Shown piece by piece: positions 24,808-33,176 of a stretch of DNA of 35,630 bases; the stretch's first letter is position 1; each line of letters starts with the position of its first letter. The notes beneath the pieces are model-generated. The model was given only the letters and a program-made list of their open reading frames with translations. It ran no database searches and was not told where the DNA came from. Source of the DNA: JBGSYJ01 sp041748075 (lineage in GTDB: Bacteria; Acidobacteriota; Thermoanaerobaculia; Gp7-AA8); assembly GCA_041748075.1 (NCBI GenBank), contig JBGTDX010000097.1, forward strand, positions 1 through 35,630, written 5' to 3'. The position numbers were made by a program, and so were the translations under genes.

Positions 24808-27630
24808 TCAGCGAATCCAGGGGATGCGAAGCATCGGCCTGAGCTCTGTCGGGAACGCTTCGTTCGTCAGCCACATCGGAAGCAGGTTCATGTAAAACGG
24901 ACTCGCGACGTTTCCGCTCGTACCTCCGGGCAGACTCGTCTCGGCGACGATCCCGCTCGTACGACCTTCCGCGACGAAGCGCCGCACCGGACCGCTACCG
25001 AACATGAACGAGTTCACGCCGCCCGCGCGCACCCCGTGCGAGGCTGCGTCGACAGTGCCGAAGCCGCCGTCAACCGGTATGCCGGGCAGTCCGGCGAGCG
25101 GCTGTGGGAACGCCCCGCCCGCCGGAGGGATATTGAGTGGACCACCCAGCGGATGATCTAGAACCAGCCGGTGCAGCTTGCCCCAGTTCCATGTGTTCAT
25201 GTCTGTGGACCTGTTGAACGCGGGCGCGAACGTCTCGCTCGTGATCAGACCCATGGCGTCGGCGATGCTCTGCAGGATCAGGATGTCGCGACGAATTTCG
25301 GGAGCGACGTTTCCGGCCGCCGGTGGAAGGTTGAAGAATGAAAGACCTGATGCGCCGACCCCGCGCGTCTCGTCCCAGTTGTCGAACAAATGGCGGAGCG
25401 AGTTCATCGTCTCCTGATTTCCGGGGCGGGGGAGGAATCCGGCGGGGAGTCCCCCCTGCTGCTCGATGCCTCCGATGAGCGCATCCATCGTGTTCGCGAT
25501 GAGCCGTCCACGCCAGACGCTGTAGATTGTCGCTGACACGCTGTGCGCAATCTCGGTCGGCGACGGTTCCAGACGCTGACCGTTGACGTCACTGGCATCG
25601 AAGCCCTCGATGATTCCTGTCGGGGTTGAAAAGTTCCAGTTCGAAAGGCGCTGTATGGCCCCGCCGATCGCCGGAGATGCGGCGAACTGGCGCAGCAGCG
25701 GATGCGAGGTGCTCTGCGCATTGGCGAATGCCTGCAGAATCCAGGGAACGAAGTACTGCGCATCGAGCATGACCGTGTCGGCCTGCATCGCCTGCATGTC
25801 GGCGAACGAGATCTTCCCGCCGTTCGCGATCCTCTCCTCGATCATCTGCGTGATGCGCGTACCCCGAAAACCGTCGTAGCCCGCGTTGAGGTAGTAGATA
25901 CCTCCGCCCGGACGAAGCTGATTTACCGCGTTGTTGTCCAGGTTCGTCCCTGCCGGATCATTGTTTGCGTTCACGAAGTAGCCGGCGGGAGGATTGATCA
26001 CCTGCGGCATCTCGGAGAACGGAAGAATCGCGTTGTATGTCGCCTGGCCCGGCGGAGGGTTGAGCTCCCGGATCCAGTCGTTTCCCCCGTTTCCGTTGCG
26101 CATGAAGAAGGGGGGAAGTCCATTCACGGTTCCGGCCTGCAGGTCCTCACGCAGAGGGACCTCGCCGCTGGTGAAGTATCCGTAGTCTCCGGAGGAGTCG
26201 ACCACGGCCCAGTTCTGCGAGCCGAAATCGAAAAAGACGAGCGCGTCCCTGAACTCCTCGATCGTCGACGCGCGATTGATGCGGCGGAAAAACTCGATCT
26301 CCTGGGTCGCGTTGAACCCGGTGTACTGGACGCTGATCGCCGTTCCCGCTGCGGTGTCGACCGCGAGGATCGGTGCGTTTCTTCGGGGAACGATCAGTGT
26401 GGCCGGGGGAATCGGTCCTCCCGCCGGCACGGTCTGCAGATTGTTGCTCGTTCCATCCCCGATGACATTGAAACGGAACGTCTGCAGGATCGGAAACAGC
26501 CATTCGACGCGGTCACCGTGTCGTGTTGCAAGTCCCGCGGGCGCGGCCGGCACGATCACCAGCTCCTCGATGAATGTGTCGGTTACGTCCAGCGGATTGT
26601 TCGTCGAGCCCCAGGCAAGGTCGGCTGTGTGCCCATGGATCACATAAGGTGCGCCCGGGAATCCCATGCCAAACACGTTGATCGGTCCTGCCTGCAGACC
26701 CATCGGATAAAAGGTCGACGGCGTATCGAGCGCGAGGTGAGGATCGTTGGCGATCATCGGCCGTCCCGTCGTCGTCAGCTGTCCCGAGATTCCCCACTCG
26801 TTCGAACCGGCGAAGTGATCTCGATCGATCGCTTCCCGGAGAAACTCGTTCGCCTGGAACTCGCGTGACGCCTTCTTTGCGAGCTCGATGGCCGCCGGCG
26901 GGATCGCGCGGGCAGCCTCACGGAGGCCTTCGAGGGAGTCGGCCTCGGTCTTGGATACCATGCGCTCAGGCTCCATCCCGGTCGCATCGGGGATCGTAGA
27001 CGCCTTTCCGAACGGTTCGATGCGATAGAGATCCTCGAAGAACATCGCCGTTCCATTGAAACCTGCTGCCTGGCCGACACCCTGCCATGTGAGCAGAGCG
27101 ACGGTCCTGTCGATATCGAGATCGAACGAGAGGCTGAATGCGATCAGCTTGGCAATAACGACGCTATCGACGGCGTTCCATGCAGCAACCTGCGTGATCT
27201 CGAGCCCGCCATACTCGAGTGGGAGCTGCCCGCCCGCGAGCCATGCGTTGACTCCGGCGGCATATCCCTCGAGCGCATTGCGCGTCTCGGGACGCAGCTT
27301 CGCCAGCGATGCCTCGGCGGCGCGCCGCAGGCCGAGGGTCCGGAGCTGTACGTCACTCGACAGGGCGCTCTGCCCAACCATCTCCGCGAGTGTTCCGCTT
27401 GCGAGACGACGATTGAAGTCCATCTGGAAGAAACGGTCCTGCGCATGCACATAGCCCTGAAGGAAGAGCAGATCCCGCTCGTTGAGCGCGAACACGTGCG
27501 CGATGCCGCGCGCATCACGCGTGATCGTGCCCGCCTGTGCCATTCCCGGGAACTTCACGCGTTCGGTCTGCGCGAACAGCGGGATGGAGAATATCGTGAC
27601 TACCAGCGCGGCCATGAATCGACGTTTCAT
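24808..27630 (-). CDS. Penicillin-acylase-family (S45) N-terminal-nucleophile hydrolase
   Basis: A signal peptide (1-21, FMAALVVTIFSIPLFAQ) leads a 940-residue precursor. The alpha part contains GIAHVFALNERDLLFLQGYVHAQDRFFQMD, the conserved start of the family. Autocleavage should occur before S276 in FAGSNEWGIS, freeing the N-terminal Ser nucleophile. H298 in NDPHLA is 22 residues further, the typical beta-His23 position, and NANNDPAG supplies the conserved oxyanion Asn. Such enzymes cleave amide bonds in acyl compounds, including beta-lactams and acyl-homoserine lactones, in the periplasm; the natural substrate here is unknown. The ORF opens at 27693, but AGGAGGG 7 nt before 27630 and the signal peptide set the start. 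Confidence 0.93.
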   Translation of the reverse strand: MKRRFMAALVVTIFSIPLFAQTERVKFPGMAQAGTITRDARGIAHVFALNERDLLFLQGYVHAQDRFFQMDFNRRLASGTLAEMVGQSALSSDVQLRTLGLRRAAEASLAKLRPETRNALEGYAAGVNAWLAGGQLPLEYGGLEITQVAAWNAVDSVVIAKLIAFSLSFDLDIDRTVALLTWQGVGQAAGFNGTAMFFEDLYRIEPFGKASTIPDATGMEPERMVSKTEADSLEGLREAARAIPPAAIELAKKASREFQANEFLREAIDRDHFAGSNEWGISGQLTTTGRPMIANDPHLALDTPSTFYPMGLQAGPINVFGMGFPGAPYVIHGHTADLAWGSTNNPLDVTDTFIEELVIVPAAPAGLATRHGDRVEWLFPILQTFRFNVIGDGTSNNLQTVPAGGPIPPATLIVPRRNAPILAVDTAAGTAISVQYTGFNATQEIEFFRRINRASTIEEFRDALVFFDFGSQNWAVVDSSGDYGYFTSGEVPLREDLQAGTVNGLPPFFMRNGNGGNDWIRELNPPPGQATYNAILPFSEMPQVINPPAGYFVNANNDPAGTNLDNNAVNQLRPGGGIYYLNAGYDGFRGTRITQMIEERIANGGKISFADMQAMQADTVMLDAQYFVPWILQAFANAQSTSHPLLRQFAASPAIGGAIQRLSNWNFSTPTGIIEGFDASDVNGQRLEPSPTEIAHSVSATIYSVWRGRLIANTMDALIGGIEQQGGLPAGFLPRPGNQETMNSLRHLFDNWDETRGVGASGLSFFNLPPAAGNVAPEIRRDILILQSIADAMGLITSETFAPAFNRSTDMNTWNWGKLHRLVLDHPLGGPLNIPPAGGAFPQPLAGLPGIPVDGGFGTVDAASHGVRAGGVNSFMFGSGPVRRFVAEGRTSGIVAETSLPGGTSGNVASPFYMNLLPMWLTNEAFPTELRPMLRIPWIR

Positions 27631-27675
27631 CGGGAGCCCTCCTCGGGTCTGGATCGTGGATTTATTGCACAGGGA

Positions 27676-27706
27676 TTGTATACAAGAACGCATTCCAACG
27701 TAGAAT
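27676..27706 (+). promoter_or_regulatory. Possible promoter of the OmpW-like gene with a TTGTATACAA palindrome
   Basis: TTGTAT (27676) and TAGAAT (27701) are spaced by 19 nt, slightly long for sigma-70. TTGTATACAA is a perfect 10-bp palindrome in the divergent spacer with the acylase gene. Weak evidence. Confidence 0.3.
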
Positions 27707-27734
27707 CGTCTGATCGAAAAAGCAGGGAGGCGTT

Positions 27735-28361
27735 ATGAACCGGGTTATCGCGATGTTTTTCTCCATGGCAGTAGCCGCCATGCCGCTCAGTGCGGCGAGT
27801 GTCGACTTCGGTCTGTGGGTGGTGAGCCCCTCGCTTCAGGGCGACAACCGCATTAATGACGCTTCCGACCTCGAGATCAATTTCGACGAGGACATCGGCG
27901 GGGCGGTGACCGCTGCCATTCTCTGGAGCCCGGGGATCTCGACCGAGCTGGGCATCTACCGATTCAGCGCCGACGGATCGCTGGATATCGGCGGCATACT
28001 CAATGACAGCATCGATCTCGGCAAGCTGGACGTCACGCCGATCACGCTTACCATGCGTGCACATTTCGGAGGAGAGCGATTCGACTTCTACGTTGGAGGG
28101 GGCGGCGCCTACGTTACCTTCAACGACCTCAGGAGCGATGAGCTTCGCCTCGGCGGCGTCGAGTCCATCGAGGTCGATGACGAAGCCACCTGGCTCGCGA
28201 ATGCCGGATTCTCGTATCACCTGACCGGGAAGCTCCGCCTGGGACTCGACGCGAAGTGGATTGATCTCGACACGACCGCAATCGACGATCTCGGCCTCGA
28301 CCGGGTGAAACTGGAGCTCGATCCCCTCCTGATCTCGGTCGGTGTGATCTACAGATTCTGA
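27735..28361 (+). CDS. Outer-membrane beta-barrel protein, OmpW-like
   Basis: The 208-residue protein has a signal peptide (1-20, MNRVIAMFFSMAVAAMPLSA) and then eight likely amphipathic beta-strands, including LEINFDEDIGGAVTAAILW, FDFYVGGGGAYVTF and LRLGLDAKWIDLD. The chain ends in a C-terminal Phe (YRF), the hallmark of Bam-assembled barrels. Size and strand pattern match OmpW-type 8-stranded barrels, which in other bacteria form small hydrophobic pores. AGGGAGG lies 5-7 nt before the ATG. It is divergent from the acylase gene, so the two share the 104-nt promoter region. Substrate is unknown. Confidence 0.8.
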   Translation: MNRVIAMFFSMAVAAMPLSAASVDFGLWVVSPSLQGDNRINDASDLEINFDEDIGGAVTAAILWSPGISTELGIYRFSADGSLDIGGILNDSIDLGKLDVTPITLTMRAHFGGERFDFYVGGGGAYVTFNDLRSDELRLGGVESIEVDDEATWLANAGFSYHLTGKLRLGLDAKWIDLDTTAIDDLGLDRVKLELDPLLISVGVIYRF

Positions 28362-28516
28362 TCGATTGACGTGTGACGCTGTTCGGCGTGAATCGCCTGT
28401 TCCCGCCGGCGGATAGAGGGACCTCATCCGTCTCTGCCGCTGTGCTGGTTCCTCCCTTGCAGATTCACGGACGGACTTCAATCCTGCGACGCGATGATCC
28501 GGGCCCTGGTGGCCGG

Positions 28517-28545
28517 AACGGTCCGATCCTTACTGACGGACCGTT
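28517..28545 (-). terminator. Stem-loop overlapping the MFS stop codon
   Basis: AACGGTCCG and CGGACCGTT pair over 9 bp around an 11-nt loop that contains the TAA at 28530-28532. It may end transcription or protect the 3' end. There is no T tract. Confidence 0.35.
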
Positions 28546-29810
28546 TCCTCCGCCATGAACTTCTGCGGTCTCGAGCGGGTGAGAAGGAGCGTTCCAAGGA
28601 TCGCTGCGAACACTCCCGAAGCGACGAACGTCACGGAAACCCGTCCATGGGACGCCTGTGTAACGAGTCCGCCGGCGGCCATGCCGAGCGGCGCCGCGCC
28701 GCCTGCGAGAAGCAGAACCAGCGAGATCACGCGACCTCTCAGCGCGTTCGGCGTCATTCTTTGAATCTGCGCGAAGACGTTCACATTGATGAACGCGGCA
28801 CACGCACCCGCACTCAGAACGAGCAGGAGAGCCACGAGCCTCAGGCGGGTCGTTCCCAGCGCCGAGAGGAAAAGGGGAGCCGCCGCGAACAGAACGACGA
28901 GAGCTCGGGCACGCGCCTGCCCGCCGAGTTGAACGAGACCGGCAAGGATCGATCCCAGGATCGAGCCGCCGCTCAGTGAGGCGACGAGAAAGCCGTACCA
29001 CTGCGCGTCCGCTCCAAGCTGGTCGGTCACATAAAAGGGAAGAAGTGCGATCAGTGGAGCCATGAAGAAGTTCAGGGCGGCCGCGGCGAGCAGAAATTCG
29101 ATCATCCCGGGCTGGTCACGTACCCATGCCATTCCCTCACGAATTTCTCCGGCAGCGGACAAGCGTTCTGTGCCCGCTCCGCGGGTGGTACCGACGCGAC
29201 TTCTAATGAAGGTTTCGCTTCCCGCCGATAAAAAAAAGCCGATACCATTCAAGAGGATCAGCGCGGGCGCGCCGAGCAGCCGGTAGAGCATGCCGCCGGC
29301 TGCCTGTCCGATGATGGAAGCCACTTGCGCCGACACCTGGCCCGCCGAATGTGCCGAAGCGAGCCGGTTTGGTGGGACGAGGTCGGGAATCATTGCAGTG
29401 ATCGCCGGCTGAAAGAACGCACCGACCAGACCGGACACTGCCATTGCGATCGTGATCGCGATGACCTTCGCATCGACCGAGGCTCCGGAAAAGTGGATCA
29501 CCCCGACAGCGGTGATCGCGGCGCCCCGAATCAGATCGCCCGCGATGACCAGACCGAGTCGCGAGTAACGATCAGCGATCGCCCCGCCGAAGGGAGTAAA
29601 GAGGAGCCCGGGCAGCAGCGCGATCATCAGAATAGTCCCCAGCAAACCGGGAGATCCGGTCGCCTCGGCAATCCAGAAACTGACCGCCACTAAGAAGGCC
29701 TGAGATCCGACGAGGCTGACGAACTGACCCTGTGTGAGCAGGATGAAGTTGCGGTTCCAGAGGCGCTTTACAGGAGTCCCAGGAGCGTCTGCATGTAACA
29801 GCTCGCTCAC
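28530..29810 (-). CDS. MFS transporter, EntS/MFS_3-like
   Basis: A 426-residue protein with 12 predicted membrane segments. LWNRNFILLTQGQFVSLVGSQ at about 17-37 is the standard MFS_3 opening, and FGGAIADRYSRLGLVIAGD gives the conserved loop between segments 2 and 3. FFQPAITAMIPDLVPPNRL matches the segment 4-5 loop seen in EntS-type exporters. It should export a small molecule, driven by protons; the substrate is not evident. It is cotranscribed with the HTH regulator just upstream (29807 overlap, ATGA), which probably controls it. Length is normal for the family. Confidence 0.9.
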   Translation of the reverse strand: MSELLHADAPGTPVKRLWNRNFILLTQGQFVSLVGSQAFLVAVSFWIAEATGSPGLLGTILMIALLPGLLFTPFGGAIADRYSRLGLVIAGDLIRGAAITAVGVIHFSGASVDAKVIAITIAMAVSGLVGAFFQPAITAMIPDLVPPNRLASAHSAGQVSAQVASIIGQAAGGMLYRLLGAPALILLNGIGFFLSAGSETFIRSRVGTTRGAGTERLSAAGEIREGMAWVRDQPGMIEFLLAAAALNFFMAPLIALLPFYVTDQLGADAQWYGFLVASLSGGSILGSILAGLVQLGGQARARALVVLFAAAPLFLSALGTTRLRLVALLLVLSAGACAAFINVNVFAQIQRMTPNALRGRVISLVLLLAGGAAPLGMAAGGLVTQASHGRVSVTFVASGVFAAILGTLLLTRSRPQKFMAEETVRQ

Positions 29811-30376
29811 GACTCGCGCCTGGGGTAAAAGAACAGCGTCAGTTCGTATTCATCGCATCCCTGGTTGCATCCCTGGCGTTGGAAGGCATCCAGAAGCTGG
29901 TGAATCTGGTCACGCAGCGCATCGACCTCGGCCTTCGATCCGCGAACGCGTACCTGCGAGACCAGGGGAGTCTTTCCTTCGCGCGCGTCGGCCAGAATCC
30001 GATCGCCCTGTCGACGGATCTCCGAGACCGCTCCGGCAGCCATCTCACCGGCAATTCCAGCAAGGCGCGCTCCGGTTTTCCGCTGGTCGGGACTGGCGAG
30101 CACCGCAGCCGGAGAAACAGAGAAGCTGCTTGCCGTCGCGCGGTATCTCCGTTCGACGGCTCCTCGGGTCTGGCGCCTGGACACCACCCGGATCATCCCG
30201 CTGTCGTGGAGAACCCGCACGTGATGGTAAAGGGGATGAACCTTCGTTCCGAGCTTTTCAGCGAGCTCACGGATCGTGAGAGGGTCATCGATGAGGAGGC
30301 CGAGAATCTTCTGCCTCAACGGGTGAGTCAGCGCCCGCACTGAATCGAGGTTCTTGACGGTCTTGTTCCGAAGCAT
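29807..30376 (-). CDS. ArsR-like winged-helix regulator (HTH_20 type)
   Basis: Residues 1-75 form a winged helix: VRALTHPLRQKILGLLIDDPLTIRELAEKLG and the recognition helix in KVHPLYHHVRVLHDSGMI. This is followed by a helical C-terminal part with QGCNQGCDEYELTLFF at the end, whose two Cys might sense metal or redox; that is inference. The gene is the first of a two-gene unit with the MFS transporter (ATGA overlap), so it likely represses the pump. The frame opens at 30424, but the operator at 30381-30402 would then lie inside the gene. The predicted -10 ends 6 nt before the ATG at 30376, so 30376 is chosen and the mRNA may be leaderless. Confidence 0.82.
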   Translation of the reverse strand: MLRNKTVKNLDSVRALTHPLRQKILGLLIDDPLTIRELAEKLGTKVHPLYHHVRVLHDSGMIRVVSRRQTRGAVERRYRATASSFSVSPAAVLASPDQRKTGARLAGIAGEMAAGAVSEIRRQGDRILADAREGKTPLVSQVRVRGSKAEVDALRDQIHQLLDAFQRQGCNQGCDEYELTLFFYPRRES

Positions 30377-30380
30377 GCCA

Positions 30381-30411
30381 TTATTAAAACAGATTTTAAT
30401 AAAATCGTCAC
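30381..30411 (-). promoter_or_regulatory. Promoter and operator of the HTH-MFS unit
   Basis: Perfect 9-nt arms TTATTAAAA and TTTTAATAA flank a 4-nt spacer (30381-30402). Read on the minus strand, GTGACG (-35, 30406-30411), 17 nt, TTTAAT (-10, 30383-30388), then 6 nt to the ATG at 30376. The start point would fall on or next to the ATG, so a leaderless transcript is predicted. The operator covers the -10, which fits repression. Confidence 0.6.
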
Positions 30412-30434
30412 TCGCTTCTCGCATCAGAAACCTT

Positions 30435-30464
30435 TTGACTTTATCTGCGTATTTTATAAAATAC
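30435..30464 (+). promoter_or_regulatory. Promoter and operator of the ArsR-rhodanese gene
   Basis: TTGACT (30435-30440), 16 nt, TAAAAT (30457-30462), then 6 nt to the ATG at 30469. The perfect 16-bp palindrome GTATTTTATAAAATAC (30449-30464) covers the -10. This mirrors the geometry of the divergent gene and again predicts a leaderless mRNA and autorepression. Confidence 0.65.
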
Positions 30465-30468
30465 TGAA

Positions 30469-31134
30469 ATGTCGAAACTCAGTCGAACAGCACAGGAAGC
30501 CATGGCAACGATCTCTTCTGCCCTTTCAAGCCCGGCCCGGATCGAGCTGCTCGAGCTCCTCTCCCAGGGTCCCCGAACCGTGGACCGCCTGGCGGAGATG
30601 ACCAAGCTCTCTTCATCCGGCGCTTCCCAGCACCTCCGCGTGCTCCGCGGCGCGGGCCTGGTGCGATCCACCAAGAAGCGGCAGTTTGTGACCTATGAGC
30701 TGGCCGATGACAGAGTGCTCACTCTGCTGCTCGCGCTGCGGGGGCAGGCGGAAGAACGCATTCCGGAGCTCCGCATCGCGAAAGATCGCACCATGAAAGC
30801 AAACGACGCGGTCGAGAGCATCGACCGTTTCACGCTTCTCAATCGCGTAACCGACGGACGGGCTGTCGTGCTGGACGTGCGTCCGGCCGAGGAGTACGAA
30901 GCCGGCCATTTCCCCGGGGCAATCTCGATTCCACTTTCCGAGTTGCGCCAGCGGTTGCGCCAGCTTCCATCGGAACAGCAGATCGTCGCGTACTGCCGCG
31001 GACCGTTCTGCACGTGGTCCGCGGAGGCGGTGCACACTCTCAAGAGCGCCGGGTTCGACGCTGTCCGCACCGAGGACGGAGTCGTGGAATGGCGGGCGGC
31101 CGGTGTTGCAATCGAGCGCAGGGAATGTACATGA
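30469..31134 (+). CDS. ArsR-family regulator fused to a rhodanese domain
   Basis: Residues 1-100 form a winged helix with RIELLELLSQGPRTVDRLAEM and the recognition helix LSSSGASQHLRVLRGAGL. Residues about 115-215 are a rhodanese domain whose active loop is YCRGPFC, giving C176 as the likely catalytic Cys and C181 nearby. DVRPAEEYEAGHFPGAISIP is the standard rhodanese strand-helix. Fused ArsR-rhodanese proteins are thought to sense sulfane sulfur or metals through these cysteines; the DNA-binding half lacks the classic metal-binding Cys pair. The gene overlaps the sterol-desaturase-like gene (ATGA at 31131-31134), so the two are coupled. The promoter palindrome suggests autorepression. Confidence 0.9.
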   Translation: MSKLSRTAQEAMATISSALSSPARIELLELLSQGPRTVDRLAEMTKLSSSGASQHLRVLRGAGLVRSTKKRQFVTYELADDRVLTLLLALRGQAEERIPELRIAKDRTMKANDAVESIDRFTLLNRVTDGRAVVLDVRPAEEYEAGHFPGAISIPLSELRQRLRQLPSEQQIVAYCRGPFCTWSAEAVHTLKSAGFDAVRTEDGVVEWRAAGVAIERRECT

Positions 31135-31763
31135 CGATGCACGAGATGACTCTGTGGATTCAATCGAATGAAGCGTTCCTGCGCATAGGGACGTTTGTAA
31201 CGATCTTCGGCGCGATGGCCCTTGCGGAGATCCTCGCGCCCCGCCGGAATCAATCTGCGGCTCTCAGGCGCTCTCGATGGCCGTCGAACCTGATGCTGCT
31301 CGTTCTGGACACGCTGCTCGTTCGCGTCGTTCTTCCTGCGGGGGCACTTGGAATCGCCGCACTCTGCGTGACCAACGGCATCGGCTTTTTCAACATCGTT
31401 TCTGCACCGGCGATCGTCGGCGTTCTCATCTCTCTGCTCGGGCTCGATTTTCTGATCTACGGGCGGGCCGACCGATGGCTGCGATTCCTGGTCGTCACGC
31501 CCGACATGCACCGCATCCACCACTCGACCCGCGGCGACGAGATGACCTCGAACTTTGGGTTCAATCTTCCCTGGTGGGACCGCATTTTCCGGACGTACCG
31601 CGAAGCGCCGGCGCTGCCGCACGAGACGATGAACATTGGTGTGTGCGGGATTCAGCAGCGAAACCAGACTCTGAGCTGGATGATCACGACGCCATTCCAG
31701 GAGAACCTGTCGGCCCCGTGGGAAGAGGAGAACGAAATGAACGAAGGTCTGCTGTCGCATTGA
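31131..31763 (+). CDS. Sterol desaturase/fatty-acid hydroxylase relative with internal deletion
   Basis: Family members of this type run about 270 residues with three His clusters that bind a diiron centre. This one has 210. The N-terminal membrane part (about 18-100) and the C-terminal FLVVTPDMHRIHHST...NFGFNLPWWDRIFRTY are intact. Between LDFLIYG and RADRWLRFLVVTPDMHR, the stretch that normally carries the first two His clusters (the HxxxH and HxxHH types) is missing in frame, roughly 65-75 residues. The reading frame is open, so it could still be made, but the enzyme should be unable to form its metal site. It overlaps the ArsR-rhodanese gene by 4 nt. An ATG at 31125 is also in frame; 31131 fits the AGGGA site better. 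Confidence 0.75.
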   Translation: MTMHEMTLWIQSNEAFLRIGTFVTIFGAMALAEILAPRRNQSAALRRSRWPSNLMLLVLDTLLVRVVLPAGALGIAALCVTNGIGFFNIVSAPAIVGVLISLLGLDFLIYGRADRWLRFLVVTPDMHRIHHSTRGDEMTSNFGFNLPWWDRIFRTYREAPALPHETMNIGVCGIQQRNQTLSWMITTPFQENLSAPWEEENEMNEGLLSH

Positions 31764-31774
31764 ACGGGATTCGT

Positions 31775-31800
31775 GCCGGTGATCGCTTTGAGTCACCGGC
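31775..31800 (+). terminator. Stem-loop after the desaturase relative
   Basis: GCCGGTGA/TCACCGGC (8 bp) with a 10-nt loop lies 11 nt past the stop. It lacks a T tract, so termination is uncertain. Confidence 0.4.
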
Positions 31801-31828
31801 TTACCGCTAAAACGCTGAGGAGAGTCGC

Positions 31829-32902
31829 ATGAAACCATCGTTACGCATCGCCTCGATCACACTCGCCATCATGTTTTTCGCCTCGCCCGCTGCCAGGACA
31901 TCTCCCGGGGCGTCCTGGTCCTTCGAAACCGGCGGCTGAGTCTTCATGGCTCCCGCGGTCGCGGGAGAAACGGTGGTGATCGGATCGTGCAGCGGCACGA
32001 TCTACGGATTGGATACCGAGCGCGGGACGGTCCGATGGAAGTACGACACTGCGCAGGACGGGCCTTCGGCGGAATTTCATGGCGAGTCTCTCGTGCGAAA
32101 TGGAACGGTGTTCATCGGAGCCGACGGGCCGCCGACTGCGCACATCTACGCCCTCGACACTGCGACAGGCAAGCTTCGCTGGAAGCGGCAGGTCGGACAC
32201 GGCGTGCCGACCCGAGTCCTCGGATTCCAGGACTCGATTGCATTCGTGACAGGGGATGGAGTCCTGATGTCCGTCGACCCCGGGAACGGATCGAGCCGGT
32301 GGCAGTTCGAATCCGACGATCGAATCGAAGGCCGGCAGCGAAGCTCCGCCCTGGCATGGAAGAATGCGGTGGTCTTTCATGCGCCCGACGGCGAGGTCCA
32401 TCTGTTCGCGGCAGACACCGGAAAAGAGCTGTGGAAATCCGATGTCGGCTCACCTCCGTCGGCGGATCCGGTCATGGTCGGTGACGATATCGTCGTAGCG
32501 ACGGAGTCGGGCCTTCTGGTGCGAATCGCGGGAAAGACGGGAGAGCGGACCGCCCGGAAAAAGCTCGACGGCCGCATCTACGGCGCGCTTCAGACCGATG
32601 GGAAGAGAGTTCTGGTGCTCGTCTCCCGTAACGATGAAACCGCTCTCGTGGCTTTCGATGCGGCGTTGAACGGAGTGGAATGGGAGCAGACAACCACAGA
32701 GTGGACCACGTACCGCCCGCTTGTTCGTGGCGGAGTGATCATGGTAGGTGCCCGGGACTCCCTATGCTCGTTCGAGACCGCTGACGGAACGACAATCGAC
32801 TGCATCAGTGTTCCAGGAATGGTCCGCTCGGTCGCACAGGAGGGCGATCAGCTTTTCGTCGGAACCGTCAGAGGGACTGTCTTCTCGAATCCGGGCGAGT
32901 GA
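31829..32902 (+). pseudogene. PQQ-type beta-propeller protein interrupted by an in-frame TGA
   Basis: A start with GAGGAG (6-8 nt upstream) and a signal peptide (MKPSLRIASITLAIMFFASP) begins at 31829. At codon 37 (31937-31939) the frame meets TGA and then continues without a shift to 32902. It reads seven or so propeller blades such as GTIYGLDTERGTVRWKYD, HIYALDTATGKLRWKRQ and DGEVHLFAADTGKELWK. The residue at the TGA falls in WSFETGG-x-VFMAPAV, the first blade, where Trp would need only one base change. The part after TGA has an ATG at 31946 and could restart, but without a signal peptide. Family members (BamB/PQQ-like) bind proteins or cofactors in the periplasm. A 7-bp hairpin (31950-31967) lies 10 nt after the TGA. 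Confidence 0.75.
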
Positions 32903-33028
32903 TCAAGGAGATCTTACTTCGCGAGACCGGTCAAAACCTGCCGCGAGGTCATCCCGAGCTCAGAAATGATCGACCTTTCGAAAAAAGTTCGGTCTCAGTC
33001 TTTGTGGAACCTTCGCACCGTCGTAGGT

Positions 33029-33145
33029 CTAGCGGTCGTCCAGAGGGAAGCGACGGGTAATGGGCGTGTCGCAGGTGGCGCTGTAGCGCACTTCGTAGTC
33101 CCCGTGCGCTGCGTTCAGACAAGGTGAGCGGTTAATTCATGATGT
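33029..33145 (-). pseudogene. C-terminal fragment of an unknown protein
   Basis: About 37 codons before a TAG read HGDYEVRYSATCDTPITRR and then FPLDDR. It looks like a beta-strand protein tail, but a TGA precedes it and no start is present. Confidence 0.3.
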
Positions 33146-33176
33146 GCAAGTGTATGCACTGGAGCATTCCCGGCCG

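Noticed and set aside
25702..26868. Plus-strand 388-codon frame opposite the S45 acylase
   Set aside because: The acylase frame carries the nucleophile, His and signal peptide; this frame shows no motif.
30693..31838. Minus-strand 381-codon frame across the ArsR-rhodanese and desaturase genes
   Set aside because: Antisense to two recognisable proteins with coupled starts; no domain.
31937..31939. Selenocysteine as the main reading of the TGA
   Set aside because: The hairpin also encodes ordinary propeller residues, the position is not a known Sec site and no sel genes are in the window; it stays a hypothesis to test.
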